Assembly (NCBI GenBank): GCA_965219015.1
Contig: CBDCNH010000005.1
Coordinates: forward strand, 62,001 to 126,000
DNA length: 64,000 nucleotides
DNA from: CBDCNH01 sp965219015
GTDB taxonomy: Bacteria > Pseudomonadota > Alphaproteobacteria > Rhodobacterales > Rhodobacteraceae
Direction: 5' to 3'
Each line of letters begins with the position of its first letter. The stretch's first letter is position 1. The position numbers and the translations under genes were made by a program. The notes beneath the pieces are model-generated. The model did no database searches, had not been told where the DNA came from, and saw only the letters and a program-made list of their open reading frames with translations. Shown here piece by piece: positions 1-7,559 of the stretch.

Positions 1-55
1 GCCGTATCTCCACGTCGCAACCGCCGGCCGCCTTTACCGGCTCTGCTGAGACGAG

Positions 56-943
56 GTGATGGCCCTTCTCGATACCGATCTCCTGGGTGCGCGCAATGTG
101 ATCGAGGTGGTCCGCACGCGGCTGCCGACGTTGCGGAAATCGGACCGCAAGGTGGCGGAACTGCTGCTCGAGGACCCGCACCGGATGCTCGGCGCCACGG
201 TGGCCGAGACAGCCGGTCTGGCAAACGTCAGCCAGCCGACGGTGCTTCGGTTCTGCAACGCGATCGGGTGCGACGGCTATCAGGATTTCAAGATCCGGCT
301 GGCGCAGAGCCTCGCCCTCGGACTGTCGGCCACGCATGCGGCCATCGGGGAGGACGACACCCCCGAGGCGGTCGCCTCGAAAATCTTCGACTTCACCATG
401 ACGTCGCTCGACTGGGCGCGGCACCGGCTCGACATGGCCGCCATCCACCAGGCGGTGGACCTCATCCTCGAGGCGACGCACCTCGAGTTCTTCGGTTTCG
501 GCGCGTCGGCCATCGTAGCACAGGACCTGCAGCAGAAGTTTCCCCTGTTCGGCATCCCGTGCAACGCGACGATGGACAGCCACCAGCAGATGATGGCCGT
601 GACGATGATGCGCCCGGGCTCGGTCGCGGTCGCGATCTCGAACACCGGCGCCACGCAGTCGATCATCGAGCTGGCGCGGCTGGCACGAGAGCAGGGGGCG
701 AAAGTGATCTCCCTGACAGGCTCGCGCGACACCGACCTCGCGGAATGCTCGGACGTGGTGATCAACGTCGAGACGCTGGACAACACCGACCTTTACACCC
801 CGACGACGAGCCGGATCGCGGCGCTCGTGGCCGCGGACATCCTGTCGACGCTCGTCGGTCGCAGGCTCGGTCGCGAGCATGACGAGCGTCTGGTGCGGAT
901 GAAGCGTCTGCTGGCACGGACACGCCGGTCCGAGACGTACTGA
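56..943 (+). CDS. RpiR/MurR-family transcriptional regulator
   Basis: Predicted sugar-phosphate-responsive DNA-binding regulator of 295 aa, the usual family length. The N-terminal third holds the RpiR-type helix-turn-helix, with the signature VSQPTVLRFCNAIG around residues 58-71. The C-terminal half is a SIS (sugar isomerase) domain, recognisable by FFGFGASAIVAQD near 143-155 and AISNTGATQS near 198. SIS domains in this family bind phosphosugars such as KDPG, GlcNAc-6-P or MurNAc-6-P. The second codon is also ATG, so the start could be 59. Its target is not visible: the downstream genes are housekeeping and the upstream neighbour lies outside the window. HexR is one family member that controls sugar-acid catabolism, and a KDG-kinase-like gene lies at 56860, but a link between them is only a guess. 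Confidence 0.9.
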   Translation: MMALLDTDLLGARNVIEVVRTRLPTLRKSDRKVAELLLEDPHRMLGATVAETAGLANVSQPTVLRFCNAIGCDGYQDFKIRLAQSLALGLSATHAAIGEDDTPEAVASKIFDFTMTSLDWARHRLDMAAIHQAVDLILEATHLEFFGFGASAIVAQDLQQKFPLFGIPCNATMDSHQQMMAVTMMRPGSVAVAISNTGATQSIIELARLAREQGAKVISLTGSRDTDLAECSDVVINVETLDNTDLYTPTTSRIAALVAADILSTLVGRRLGREHDERLVRMKRLLARTRRSETY

Positions 944-1042
944 ACCGTCGAAGACCGCGCCGTCCTGCTGCTCGCAGCGGCCATGAAGCCCGATCTTGGC
1001 CTGCCGTCGGCGTCTCCCGGCGAGGGGGCGGCTGACGCGACG

Positions 1043-1059
1043 GCCGGAGTCGCTCCGGC
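1043..1059. other. Short perfect hairpin upstream of pgsA
   Basis: GCCGGAG and CTCCGGC form a 7-bp perfect stem around a 3-nt loop (TCG), in the 171-nt gap between the rpiR-like gene and pgsA. No T-run follows, so it is not a classical intrinsic terminator. It could aid transcript 3'-end stability or be chance in GC-rich DNA. Confidence 0.25.
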
Positions 1060-1114
1060 GGGCGGATCGTCGAAGGGCTCCCCTTGGCGACGGAAATGGG
1101 CTAGGGCTGCGCGG

Positions 1115-1747
1115 ATGCGATGGACGATCCCGAACATCCTGACCGTGCTGCGGCTCGCGGCGGCACCCGGGGTGGCGGTGATGTTCCTCTATTTCCAGCG
1201 GCCGTGGGCGGACTGGTTCGCGCTCGGGCTCTTCGTCACCGCGGCGGTGACGGACTATCTCGACGGCTATCTCGCGCGCGCCTGGAAGCAGGAATCGCGC
1301 TTCGGGGCGATGCTCGACCCGATCGCGGACAAGGCGATGGTGGCGATCGCGCTCCTCGTCATCACCGCCCATTCGGGGCTCATTCCCTGGCTGATCCTGC
1401 CCGCGACGCTGATCCTCTTTCGCGAGGTCTTCGTGTCGGGGCTTCGCGAATTCCTCGGCGCGGAAGCCCGGCTCCTCCGGGTCACCCGGCTCGCGAAGTG
1501 GAAGACGATGCTGCAGATGGTGGCGATTGCGGTGCTGTTCCTTGGCATGGGGCTCGAAGTGGTCGAGGCGCGGGTCGCGGACCACCCGACCGAGGCGCTC
1601 CTCGCAACCGGCCGGGCGACCGGCATCGTCGGGCTGGTGCTGATCTGGGCCGCGGCGGCGCTCACCGTGGTGACGGGAACGGACTATTTCCTCAAGGCGT
1701 TGCCCTATCTCAAGGAAGAGGTCTCCGAGACGAGGCAGACGCGATGA
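1115..1747 (+). CDS. pgsA: CDP-diacylglycerol--glycerol-3-phosphate 3-phosphatidyltransferase
   Basis: Inner-membrane enzyme that transfers phosphatidyl from CDP-diacylglycerol to glycerol-3-phosphate, the committed step to phosphatidylglycerol and cardiolipin. The 210-aa product has the complete CDP-alcohol phosphatidyltransferase motif, DG-x2-AR-x8-G-x3-D-x3-D (DGYLAR through GAMLDPIAD), followed by several hydrophobic segments. The frame is open upstream to 983, but that part is low-complexity Gly/Ala/Pro. MRWTIPNILTVLR at 1115 is the canonical PgsA N-terminus, so I chose that start. The stop overlaps the moaD start (ATGA), implying translational coupling. The pgsA-moaD-moaE order is typical of Rhodobacterales. 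Confidence 0.95.
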   Translation: MRWTIPNILTVLRLAAAPGVAVMFLYFQRPWADWFALGLFVTAAVTDYLDGYLARAWKQESRFGAMLDPIADKAMVAIALLVITAHSGLIPWLILPATLILFREVFVSGLREFLGAEARLLRVTRLAKWKTMLQMVAIAVLFLGMGLEVVEARVADHPTEALLATGRATGIVGLVLIWAAAALTVVTGTDYFLKALPYLKEEVSETRQTR

Positions 1748-2001
1748 CCGTAACGCTCGACGTACTCTACTTCGCGTCCGTCCGCGAGCGGATCGGGATT
1801 GCGCGCGAGCGCGTCCGCACCGAAGCGCCCGACGTGGCGGGGCTTGTGGGTGAGCTCGTGGCGCGCGAGGACCGCTACGCCGCCGCCTTCGGGGATCTCG
1901 AGGCGCTTCGCGTGGCCGTCGACCAGGAATTGACGGGCTTCGACCACGCGCTCGACGGCGCGCGCGAGATCGCGTTCTTTCCGCCGATGACGGGCGGCTG
2001 A
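1744..2001 (+). CDS. moaD: Molybdopterin synthase small subunit MoaD
   Basis: Ubiquitin-fold sulfur carrier that, thiocarboxylated at its C-terminal glycine, donates sulfur to precursor Z (cPMP) in molybdenum cofactor synthesis. The 85-aa protein has the family length, begins MTVTLDVLYFASVRERIG, and ends in the obligatory Gly-Gly (PPMTGG), where MoeB-type enzymes adenylate the carrier. It overlaps pgsA by 4 nt and precedes moaE by 4 nt, so the two synthase subunits are probably made stoichiometrically from one message. The N-terminal RERIG and the FFPPMTGG tail are both typical of MoaD. Confidence 0.93.
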   Translation: MTVTLDVLYFASVRERIGIARERVRTEAPDVAGLVGELVAREDRYAAAFGDLEALRVAVDQELTGFDHALDGAREIAFFPPMTGG

Positions 2002-2005
2002 CCCG

Positions 2006-2452
2006 GTGGTCGTGCGGATCACCGGAGCGCCCTTCGATCCCGGTGCGGCGCTGACGGCGTTCGGCGCCGCCGTCCCCGGTGCCGGTGCCGTGGTGACGTT
2101 CACCGGCGTCGTTCGCGATGCGGCGGGCGATCTCGAGGCGCTCGAGATCGAGCATTATCCCGGCATGACCGAGCGCGCCGTTGCGGCGATCGAGGCCGAG
2201 GCCAGCGCGCGCTGGGCGCTCGTCGCGAGCCTCGTGATCCACCGGCACGGGCGGCTCGCGCCCGGTGCTCCGATCATGATGGTCGCGACCGCCGCGGCGC
2301 ATCGCGGCGCAGCCTTCGCGGCGGCGGAGTTCCTGATGGACTACCTCAAGTCGCGCGCCCCGTTCTGGAAGCGCGAGATCACGCGCGCGGGCGCATCGTG
2401 GGTGCAGGCGACGGAGGCGGATGCCGCGGCGCTCGAACGCTGGACCCGCTAG
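2006..2452 (+). CDS. moaE: Molybdopterin synthase catalytic subunit MoaE
   Basis: Large subunit of molybdopterin synthase, which converts cPMP to molybdopterin using the MoaD thiocarboxylate. The 148-aa protein shows FTGVVRD, LEIEHYPGMTE, the RHGRLAPGAP active-site segment, and DYLKSRAPFWKRE with the conserved lysines that contact MoaD and substrate. The start is GTG, only 4 nt after moaD; a second GTG lies two codons later. The TAG stop shares the palindrome CTAG with the stop of the convergent minus-strand gene ending at 2449, so the two coding regions overlap by 4 nt tail to tail. Confidence 0.95.
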   Translation: MVVRITGAPFDPGAALTAFGAAVPGAGAVVTFTGVVRDAAGDLEALEIEHYPGMTERAVAAIEAEASARWALVASLVIHRHGRLAPGAPIMMVATAAAHRGAAFAAAEFLMDYLKSRAPFWKREITRAGASWVQATEADAAALERWTR

Positions 2453-2775
2453 GGCTTGCGTCCGCGCTCGACGTGGCGGCGAAGCTCGTCGGCCTCATAC
2501 CGCGCCTCACGCAAGCCCTCCATCGTGGCGCGATGCTCGGCCTCGCTCTGGGCAAGCAGGCTCATCAGCTCGGCTTCGCGAGTCTGGGCGTAAGCGGCCG
2601 TCTCGTCGCGCGCTTCCTCGGCGTCGTGGAGCTCCTGCGCCATGCGATCAAGCTCGCCCATGTTCGAGCCCGCGACACGGGCGAAGCGATGCAAGAGCCA
2701 GTGCGCGAACCAGCCGAGCGCGAACGCGGCGAAAAGGATCACGGCCGTCGCGAGCGTGAATTCGGTCCGGTTCAT
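2449..2775 (-). CDS. Small membrane-anchored coiled-coil protein, function unknown
   Basis: Product of 108 aa. It has one N-terminal membrane segment (about residues 8-28, ATAVILFAAFALGWFAHWLL) followed by a charged, heptad-rich helix from residue 40 to the end (ELDRMAQELHDAEEARDE and on), with no further domain. It begins 7 nt after the OmpA-family gene and is probably co-transcribed with it. An upstream in-frame start at 2847 lies inside the OmpA gene; 2775 is preferred because the hydrophobic segment follows directly. It resembles short membrane-anchored coiled-coil proteins found beside envelope genes in alphaproteobacteria. No enzymatic motif is seen, and a structural or scaffolding role with the OmpA protein is inference only. 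Confidence 0.7.
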   Translation of the reverse strand: MNRTEFTLATAVILFAAFALGWFAHWLLHRFARVAGSNMGELDRMAQELHDAEEARDETAAYAQTREAELMSLLAQSEAEHRATMEGLREARYEADELRRHVERGRKP

Positions 2776-2782
2776 GCGCGGC

Positions 2783-4852
2783 TCAGGTCCGGTCCGGGCG
2801 GGGCGCGGGGCGCAGCTGATCCGGCGCGGGCGCTTCCACGACGACATCCGGCGCAGGCGCCGCCTCGTCCGCGGTCGGCACGTCGTTCTCCACGGTGCCG
2901 CCTTCCAGATCCTCGCCGCCTGCCTCGGGCACGTCCTCCGCGGCGACGGCCGGCGTGACCGCGTCTGCCGTCACATCGGGCGCCGCATCGGGCGCCGCAT
3001 CGGGTTCCGCGACGACGGCAGGGCTCGCGTCATCGGCCTCGGGCTGGCCGAGAAGGCGAAACGCGATGCGCCGGTTGGCCTCGCGGCCCTCCTCGGTGTC
3101 GTTGTCGGCGATGGGCTCGGTCTCCCCGTAGCCCTTCGCGGTGAGGTTCGAGACCGGGACGCGCCGCGCCATCAGCGCCTCCAGCACGGCCTCCGCGCGG
3201 GACTGGCTGAGGTCGCGGTTCATCTCGTCGCGGCCCTGCGCGTCGGTATGGCCGCCGATCTCCATTTCGACGCCGGTACAGGTCTTGAGCCCGGTCGCGA
3301 GGCGGTCGAGCGTCGCGTTGGCGGAGGCGTCGATCAGCGCGGAGCCGGGCTCGAAGGCGATCTTCTCGGCGTCGAGCGCCGCGTTGGCTGCCGTCACGCA
3401 CTCCTCGGGCGTCGGCAGGGCGGCGTCGGGGTCGAACGCCTTGTCGTAGCTCACGGCGATCCGGTATTCCTTGCCGGATCCGAGCTTCGACGACAGGAGC
3501 CGCGCGATCTCGGCGCCGCCGGCCGGGTTGCCGCTCACGCCGCGCACGTCGATGAGGTCGGCGCCGACCTCGAGGCTGCCGTGATGCAGTTCGCCGAGCG
3601 CGCCGAGGCCCGCGAGCACCCGGAGCGGCCAGCCCTCGGGCAGGCCGGGGTCGAGCCGCGCGCCGGGGTAGACCGCATCCGACCCGAACGTCGCGCGGGC
3701 GTAGCTCGTCACCGCGTCGCGGAACCGGGCGTCGGGGAGGCGGCCGCGCAGCGTCACCGTTCCGTCCGGCGCACGCTCGGCGGTGAACTCCGGCGGGCCG
3801 AGGTCGGTGGCGGTCGGCGTCACGTCCGGCGCCTCGGCACGCACGGCCGTCAGCGAGAAGGCGTCGGGCAACTCGGCTTCGAGGTCGCCCGTCACGCGGT
3901 CGAAGTCGGACTGCGGGACCGAGGCCGCCGCGATGAGCGAGATGTCCGCGTCGGAGATCGTGACGCTGCCGTCGCCAAGGGTTGCAAGCGCCGCGATGCC
4001 TTTCGCCGCCGCGTCGCTCCAGGTGGGGGCAGGCGCACCGAGGCCGATGGTGCAGGTGGCTTTTCCTTCGGTGCCCGCCGCGACGCCCGCCCTGAGGATC
4101 GCGTCGCGCTCCTCCGGCGTCGTCGCGGAGCAGGCGTCGAACCGTCCCGTGGCGCCCTCGCGGACGAAGCGCAGCGTGAAGGGCGTGATGACCGGACGGG
4201 GCGCGGTGATGTCGAGCGCGAGGGACACGCCCTTCGGGGCCGCGCGCGCGAGGTCTGACTCGATCCGCCGCTTCTCGCCGAGGCTGCCGGAGATCGCCGT
4301 GACGGAGACCTCGCCCGCGGCGATGGAGATCTTCGAGCGCGGCAGCAGCTTCGCCGCGTCGAGCCCGAAGCCGAGCGCGCGCGTCCAGCCGTCCGGCACC
4401 GGATGGTCGGCGGTCTCGAGCATGTCCGTCACCTCGCCCGCCACCCCGGCCAGCCGGTCGGTGATCGCGGCGCGCCCCTTCGACGCCGGCACGAGGCCGA
4501 TGAGCGAGATGCCGTCCTCGTTGCGGAGGAGCTCGACCGAGAAGCGCGGCGCAACGGCGGCATCGGCGACGGCGACGGTCATCGCGTCGATGACGCGGGC
4601 GGCGTCCACGGCCGTGCCGGCGACGGTCAGGGCGCGGAACCGCTCGGCCTCCGACGTCGCCGTGCCGGTCAGGCGCACCTGCAGCCCATCGCTCGCGACG
4701 GCGGCCCAGTCCTCGCCGGCCGCATGAAGCGCGCCTTCGACGGCACCCGTGGAGCGGTCCTCGATCGTCGAGACGGCCCAGCCGGCTCCCAGCCAGCACG
4801 ACGCGGCGGCGCAGCAAAATGCAGCGGGGGCGATCAGGCGGGCAAGGCGCAT
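2783..4852 (-). CDS. OmpA-family peptidoglycan-binding envelope protein with BON-like repeats
   Basis: Envelope protein of 689 aa. A hydrophobic signal or anchor segment lies at residues 8-27. Repeated BON-like modules follow (short VxLTG/VTLRG strands, for example VRLTGTATSEAE and GTVTLRGRLPDA). A C-terminal OmpA/MotB domain spans about 500-600, with GGHTDAQG, the LSQSRAEAV helix and GEANRRI-like ending EGREANRRIAF, which bind diaminopimelate of peptidoglycan. The last 90 residues are an acidic Ala/Pro/Asp tail. I chose the start at 4852 because GGAG lies 7 nt upstream; an ATG at 4867 has no such site. It heads a likely two-gene unit with the coiled-coil protein at 2449. Confidence 0.85.
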   Translation of the reverse strand: MRLARLIAPAAFCCAAASCWLGAGWAVSTIEDRSTGAVEGALHAAGEDWAAVASDGLQVRLTGTATSEAERFRALTVAGTAVDAARVIDAMTVAVADAAVAPRFSVELLRNEDGISLIGLVPASKGRAAITDRLAGVAGEVTDMLETADHPVPDGWTRALGFGLDAAKLLPRSKISIAAGEVSVTAISGSLGEKRRIESDLARAAPKGVSLALDITAPRPVITPFTLRFVREGATGRFDACSATTPEERDAILRAGVAAGTEGKATCTIGLGAPAPTWSDAAAKGIAALATLGDGSVTISDADISLIAAASVPQSDFDRVTGDLEAELPDAFSLTAVRAEAPDVTPTATDLGPPEFTAERAPDGTVTLRGRLPDARFRDAVTSYARATFGSDAVYPGARLDPGLPEGWPLRVLAGLGALGELHHGSLEVGADLIDVRGVSGNPAGGAEIARLLSSKLGSGKEYRIAVSYDKAFDPDAALPTPEECVTAANAALDAEKIAFEPGSALIDASANATLDRLATGLKTCTGVEMEIGGHTDAQGRDEMNRDLSQSRAEAVLEALMARRVPVSNLTAKGYGETEPIADNDTEEGREANRRIAFRLLGQPEADDASPAVVAEPDAAPDAAPDVTADAVTPAVAAEDVPEAGGEDLEGGTVENDVPTADEAAPAPDVVVEAPAPDQLRPAPRPDRT
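2974..3009. repeat. 3 x 12-bp tandem repeat in the OmpA-protein tail
   Basis: CATCGGGCGCCG occurs twice exactly (2974-2985, 2986-2997) and a third time as CATCGGGTTCCG (2998-3009). In the minus-strand protein it encodes Asp-Ala-Ala-Pro units in the acidic linker. Being in frame, copy-number change would alter only linker length. Confidence 0.8.
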
Positions 4853-4912
4853 CGGCGGCTCCGGCATGGCTGCGGCGACGGGACACTAGGGCGGCGGGCG
4901 CTCGGCCCGCAA

Positions 4913-5857
4913 TCAGACAAGGGCCGCTCCGGCGAGAAACAGCGCAGCGAGGAGCCCCGCATCGCGGTTGGATCGAAAGACGCGGACGCAGCTCGCCGGA
5001 TCCATGATCTCGAGCGCGCGCACCTGCCACCCGAGATGCCCGCCGAAGACGATCGCCCCCGCGAGCCCGAGCGCGCGGGGCAGCGGAGCGGGCGTGGCGG
5101 CAAGAACGGCGGCGGCGAGGAGCGCAGCGGCGGCGACCGCGAAGCCCGCAAGCCAGGGTTTGGTCGCCGCCCCGAAGAGCCGCGCGGTCGAGCGCACGCC
5201 GATCAGCGCATCGTCCTCGGTGTCCTGATGCGCGTAGATCGTGTCGTAGAACAGCGTCCAGGCGATGCCCGCGAGATAGAGGAGCACCGGCGCGGCCCCG
5301 ATCCCGCCGGTATGCGCCGCCCACGCGAGGAGCGCGCCCCAGTTGAACGCGAGCCCGAGAAACGCCTGCGGCCACCAGGTGAACCGCTTGGCGAAGGGGT
5401 AGACCGCGACGAGCGCCAGCGAGCCCACGCCGAGCGCGATGGCCGCTTCGTCGAATGTCAGCAGGATGATGAACGCGAGCGCCGCCTGTGCCGCCATCCA
5501 GACTACCGCCTGCCAAACGCGTGCCTGCCCCGACGGGATCGGCCGCGACCGCGTGCGCGCGACGCGGGCGTCGATGTCGCGGTCGGTGATGTCGTTCCAG
5601 GTGCAGCCCGCACCGCGCATGAGGAACGCGCCGATCGCGCAGCCCGCGGCGATCCACAGATCGAGCGTGCGCGGGCCGGTCGCCATCGCGGCAAGCGCCA
5701 CGCCCCACCAGCACGGCAGGAGCAGGAGCCACGTCCCGATCGGTCGGTCGGCGCGCGCGAGGCGGAGGTAGGGGCGGGTGGCGAAGGGCGCCAGCCGGTC
5801 CACCCAGTTGCCCGCCACCGCGTCGGAGACGGCTCGCGCTTCGGTCGTGTCGGTCAT
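4913..5857 (-). CDS. ubiA: 4-hydroxybenzoate octaprenyltransferase
   Basis: Integral-membrane prenyltransferase that attaches the polyprenyl tail to 4-hydroxybenzoate in ubiquinone synthesis. The 314-aa protein has both Asp-rich motifs of the UbiA superfamily: NDITDRDID at residues 88-96 and YDTIYAHQD at 204-212, which hold the Mg-prenyl diphosphate. About eight hydrophobic helices are visible. The N-terminus RPYLRLARADRPIGTWLL is typical. Its ATG is only 12 nt from the divergent rsmE ATG, so promoters for the pair must lie inside coding sequence or give near-leaderless transcripts. The OmpA-family gene lies 60 nt downstream on the same strand. Confidence 0.96.
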   Translation of the reverse strand: MTDTTEARAVSDAVAGNWVDRLAPFATRPYLRLARADRPIGTWLLLLPCWWGVALAAMATGPRTLDLWIAAGCAIGAFLMRGAGCTWNDITDRDIDARVARTRSRPIPSGQARVWQAVVWMAAQAALAFIILLTFDEAAIALGVGSLALVAVYPFAKRFTWWPQAFLGLAFNWGALLAWAAHTGGIGAAPVLLYLAGIAWTLFYDTIYAHQDTEDDALIGVRSTARLFGAATKPWLAGFAVAAAALLAAAVLAATPAPLPRALGLAGAIVFGGHLGWQVRALEIMDPASCVRVFRSNRDAGLLAALFLAGAALV

Positions 5858-5869
5858 AGAACGACCCCC

Positions 5870-6601
5870 ATGTCACCGTCCGGCATCCGCCTCCATGTAG
5901 TCCACCCGCTTGCGGCGGGGCAACCTGTGCCGCTGACGCCGGCGCAGGCGAACTATCTCTTCGCCGTGATGCGCCTCGGGTCGGGGGCGACCGTGCGCCT
6001 CTTCAACGGGCGCGACGGCGAGTGGCGCGCCATCGTCGCCGAGGCCGGGCGCAAGGGCGGCACGCTCGTCGCCGAAGCGCCGACGCGGCCGCTGCGCCTG
6101 CCGCCCGACGTCTGGCTCCTCTTCGCGCCCTTGAAGAAGACGCGCACCGACTTCATCGTCGAGAAGGCGGCCGAACTCGGTGCCGCGCGCATCCTGCCCG
6201 TGCAGACCGACCATACCAACGCCGAGCGCATCCGGCAGGACCGGCTCCAGGCGCATGCGGTCGAGGCAGCGGAGCAATGTGGCGGCACCTATGTGCCCGA
6301 GGTGGCGGCGCTCGCCCCGCTCGCGCGCGTGCTCGGCGGTTGGGATCCCGCGCGCCGCATCCTCTGGGCAGACGAGGCGACGGCGGACCTGCCGCGCCCG
6401 CCCCTGCCGCCCCGCGACGGCGGCGCGTGGGCGGTGCTCGTCGGCCCCGAGGGCGGCTTCTCCCCCGCCGAGGCCGACCGGCTCCGCGCGCTCCCCTGGG
6501 TCGTCCGCACCGGCCTCGGCCCCCGCATCCTGCGCGCCGACACCGCCGCCGTCGCGGCACTGACGCTCTGGCAGGACCGCTACGGGGACTGGACGGGATG
6601 A
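5870..6601 (+). CDS. rsmE: 16S rRNA (uracil(1498)-N(3))-methyltransferase RsmE
   Basis: SPOUT-class methyltransferase modifying U1498 of 16S rRNA. The 243-aa product starts with a PUA-like N-terminal domain (IRLHVVHPLAAGQPV). The C-terminal trefoil-knot SAM-binding domain is marked by LVGPEGGFSPAEAD near residues 190-203 and LGPRILRADTAAVAAL near 218-233. The frame is open far upstream, but that part is antisense to ubiA; MSPSGIRLHV at 5870 is the natural start. No clear Shine-Dalgarno lies in the 12 nt separating it from the ubiA start. Confidence 0.95.
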   Translation: MSPSGIRLHVVHPLAAGQPVPLTPAQANYLFAVMRLGSGATVRLFNGRDGEWRAIVAEAGRKGGTLVAEAPTRPLRLPPDVWLLFAPLKKTRTDFIVEKAAELGAARILPVQTDHTNAERIRQDRLQAHAVEAAEQCGGTYVPEVAALAPLARVLGGWDPARRILWADEATADLPRPPLPPRDGGAWAVLVGPEGGFSPAEADRLRALPWVVRTGLGPRILRADTAAVAALTLWQDRYGDWTG

Positions 6602-6682
6602 TGGCGAACCGACCGGCGCCACTTCGGATGGCCTGCATTTTCCGGGTCGATTGTTGCGGAGCGCGGTGAGATAATCCGCCGC

Positions 6683-6715
6683 ATGAAAACAGGCGAGGGT
6701 GAGACGCAGGCATGA
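6683..6715 (+). other. Ten-codon upstream ORF overlapping the methyltransferase start
   Basis: ATG at 6683 opens a frame of ten codons (MKTGEGETQA) whose TGA overlaps the ATG at 6712 in the arrangement ATGA. It could couple translation into the methyltransferase gene. A GATAAT hexamer at 6670-6675 could be a -10 box, but I see no good -35. Short chance ORFs are common, so confidence is low. Confidence 0.25.
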
Positions 6716-7554
6716 CAGACTTGATCCGACGCGGTCTCGCCAAGGTACGCGGACTATCCGCTGCGGACGCGACAACGATGTCCGCCCCGGACTCGACGTC
6801 CGGGCATACCGCGGCGGCGAGCGGCAGCACGACGGACGGGCCCGCGCCGACGTACAAGGGCATCAACGGCTGGCTGCTCGACCCCGCGGCCGAGTATACC
6901 GCCTTTCTCGTCGCGCACGCGCCGGCTCTGCGGGACCGGCCCGCGGTCGAGATCGGGGTCTACTTCGGCAAATATTTCTCGGTCGTCGCGGATGCCACGG
7001 CCGCCCGCCTCGTCGGCTACGACATCTTCATGCATGGCCCCAACCACTACCAGCGCGTGACGGCCTCCTTCGACAAGCTCTATCCCGGGCGCGACATCGC
7101 CTTCGTCAAGGGCAGCAGCCGGGCGCTCACGCCCGAGACCCTGCGCGCCGACATGCGTGCCGAACACTGCGGCGTCTTCTCGATCGACGGTTCGCACCAT
7201 CTCGAGGACGTCATGCACGACCTTTCGCTCGCCGACGCGGTGCTCGCGGACGACGGTTTCGTCGCCTACGACGACTTCCTCAACCCGAATTGCATGGGCG
7301 TGAACGAGGCGTTTTTCCGCTACGCCTTCAAGGTCGATGGCGCGAGCATGAACCTCGTCCCGTTCGCCTACGTCACCAACAAGCTCTTCCTGTGCCGGCC
7401 CGAGCGCTACGAGACCTACCACGGACTCTCGGTGCCGTTCCTGGAGGCGAGCGCGGCGCAGCCGTGGATCAAGAAGCTCGACGACCAGCGGGCACGGGAC
7501 ATCCAGCCCAGCGTGGTGCTGGCGAATTCGCCGATCCTGCGCGTGACGATGTAG
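6712..7554 (+). CDS. Class I SAM-dependent methyltransferase (Methyltransf_24-like)
   Basis: Predicted small-molecule or glycan methyltransferase of 280 aa. Residues 1-45 are a low-complexity Ser/Thr/Ala leader. The Rossmann core follows: motif I EIGVYFGKYFSVVA near residues 82-95, then VGYDIF, the acidic SIDGSHHLEDVMHDL segment, and DDGFVAYDDFLNPN. The DGSHxxxxVxxDL pattern is characteristic of methyltransferases related to cephalosporin-hydroxylase-like and glycan-modifying enzymes. The substrate is not predictable. It is followed 5 nt later by a GNAT acetyltransferase gene and is preceded by a possible overlapping ten-codon ORF. The intergenic DNA before it looks less GC-rich than the surroundings, but the gene itself does not stand out. 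Confidence 0.75.
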   Translation: MTDLIRRGLAKVRGLSAADATTMSAPDSTSGHTAAASGSTTDGPAPTYKGINGWLLDPAAEYTAFLVAHAPALRDRPAVEIGVYFGKYFSVVADATAARLVGYDIFMHGPNHYQRVTASFDKLYPGRDIAFVKGSSRALTPETLRADMRAEHCGVFSIDGSHHLEDVMHDLSLADAVLADDGFVAYDDFLNPNCMGVNEAFFRYAFKVDGASMNLVPFAYVTNKLFLCRPERYETYHGLSVPFLEASAAQPWIKKLDDQRARDIQPSVVLANSPILRVTM

Positions 7555-7559
7555 CGGTC

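Noticed and set aside
983..1114. 44-codon N-terminal extension of pgsA
   Set aside because: It is Gly/Ala/Pro low complexity without homology; MRWTIPNILT at 1115 is the family start. The hairpin at 1043 also lies in this part.
4403..5869. N-terminal extension of rsmE upstream to 4403
   Set aside because: It is antisense to the OmpA and ubiA genes. RsmE starts naturally at 5870 with its PUA-like domain.
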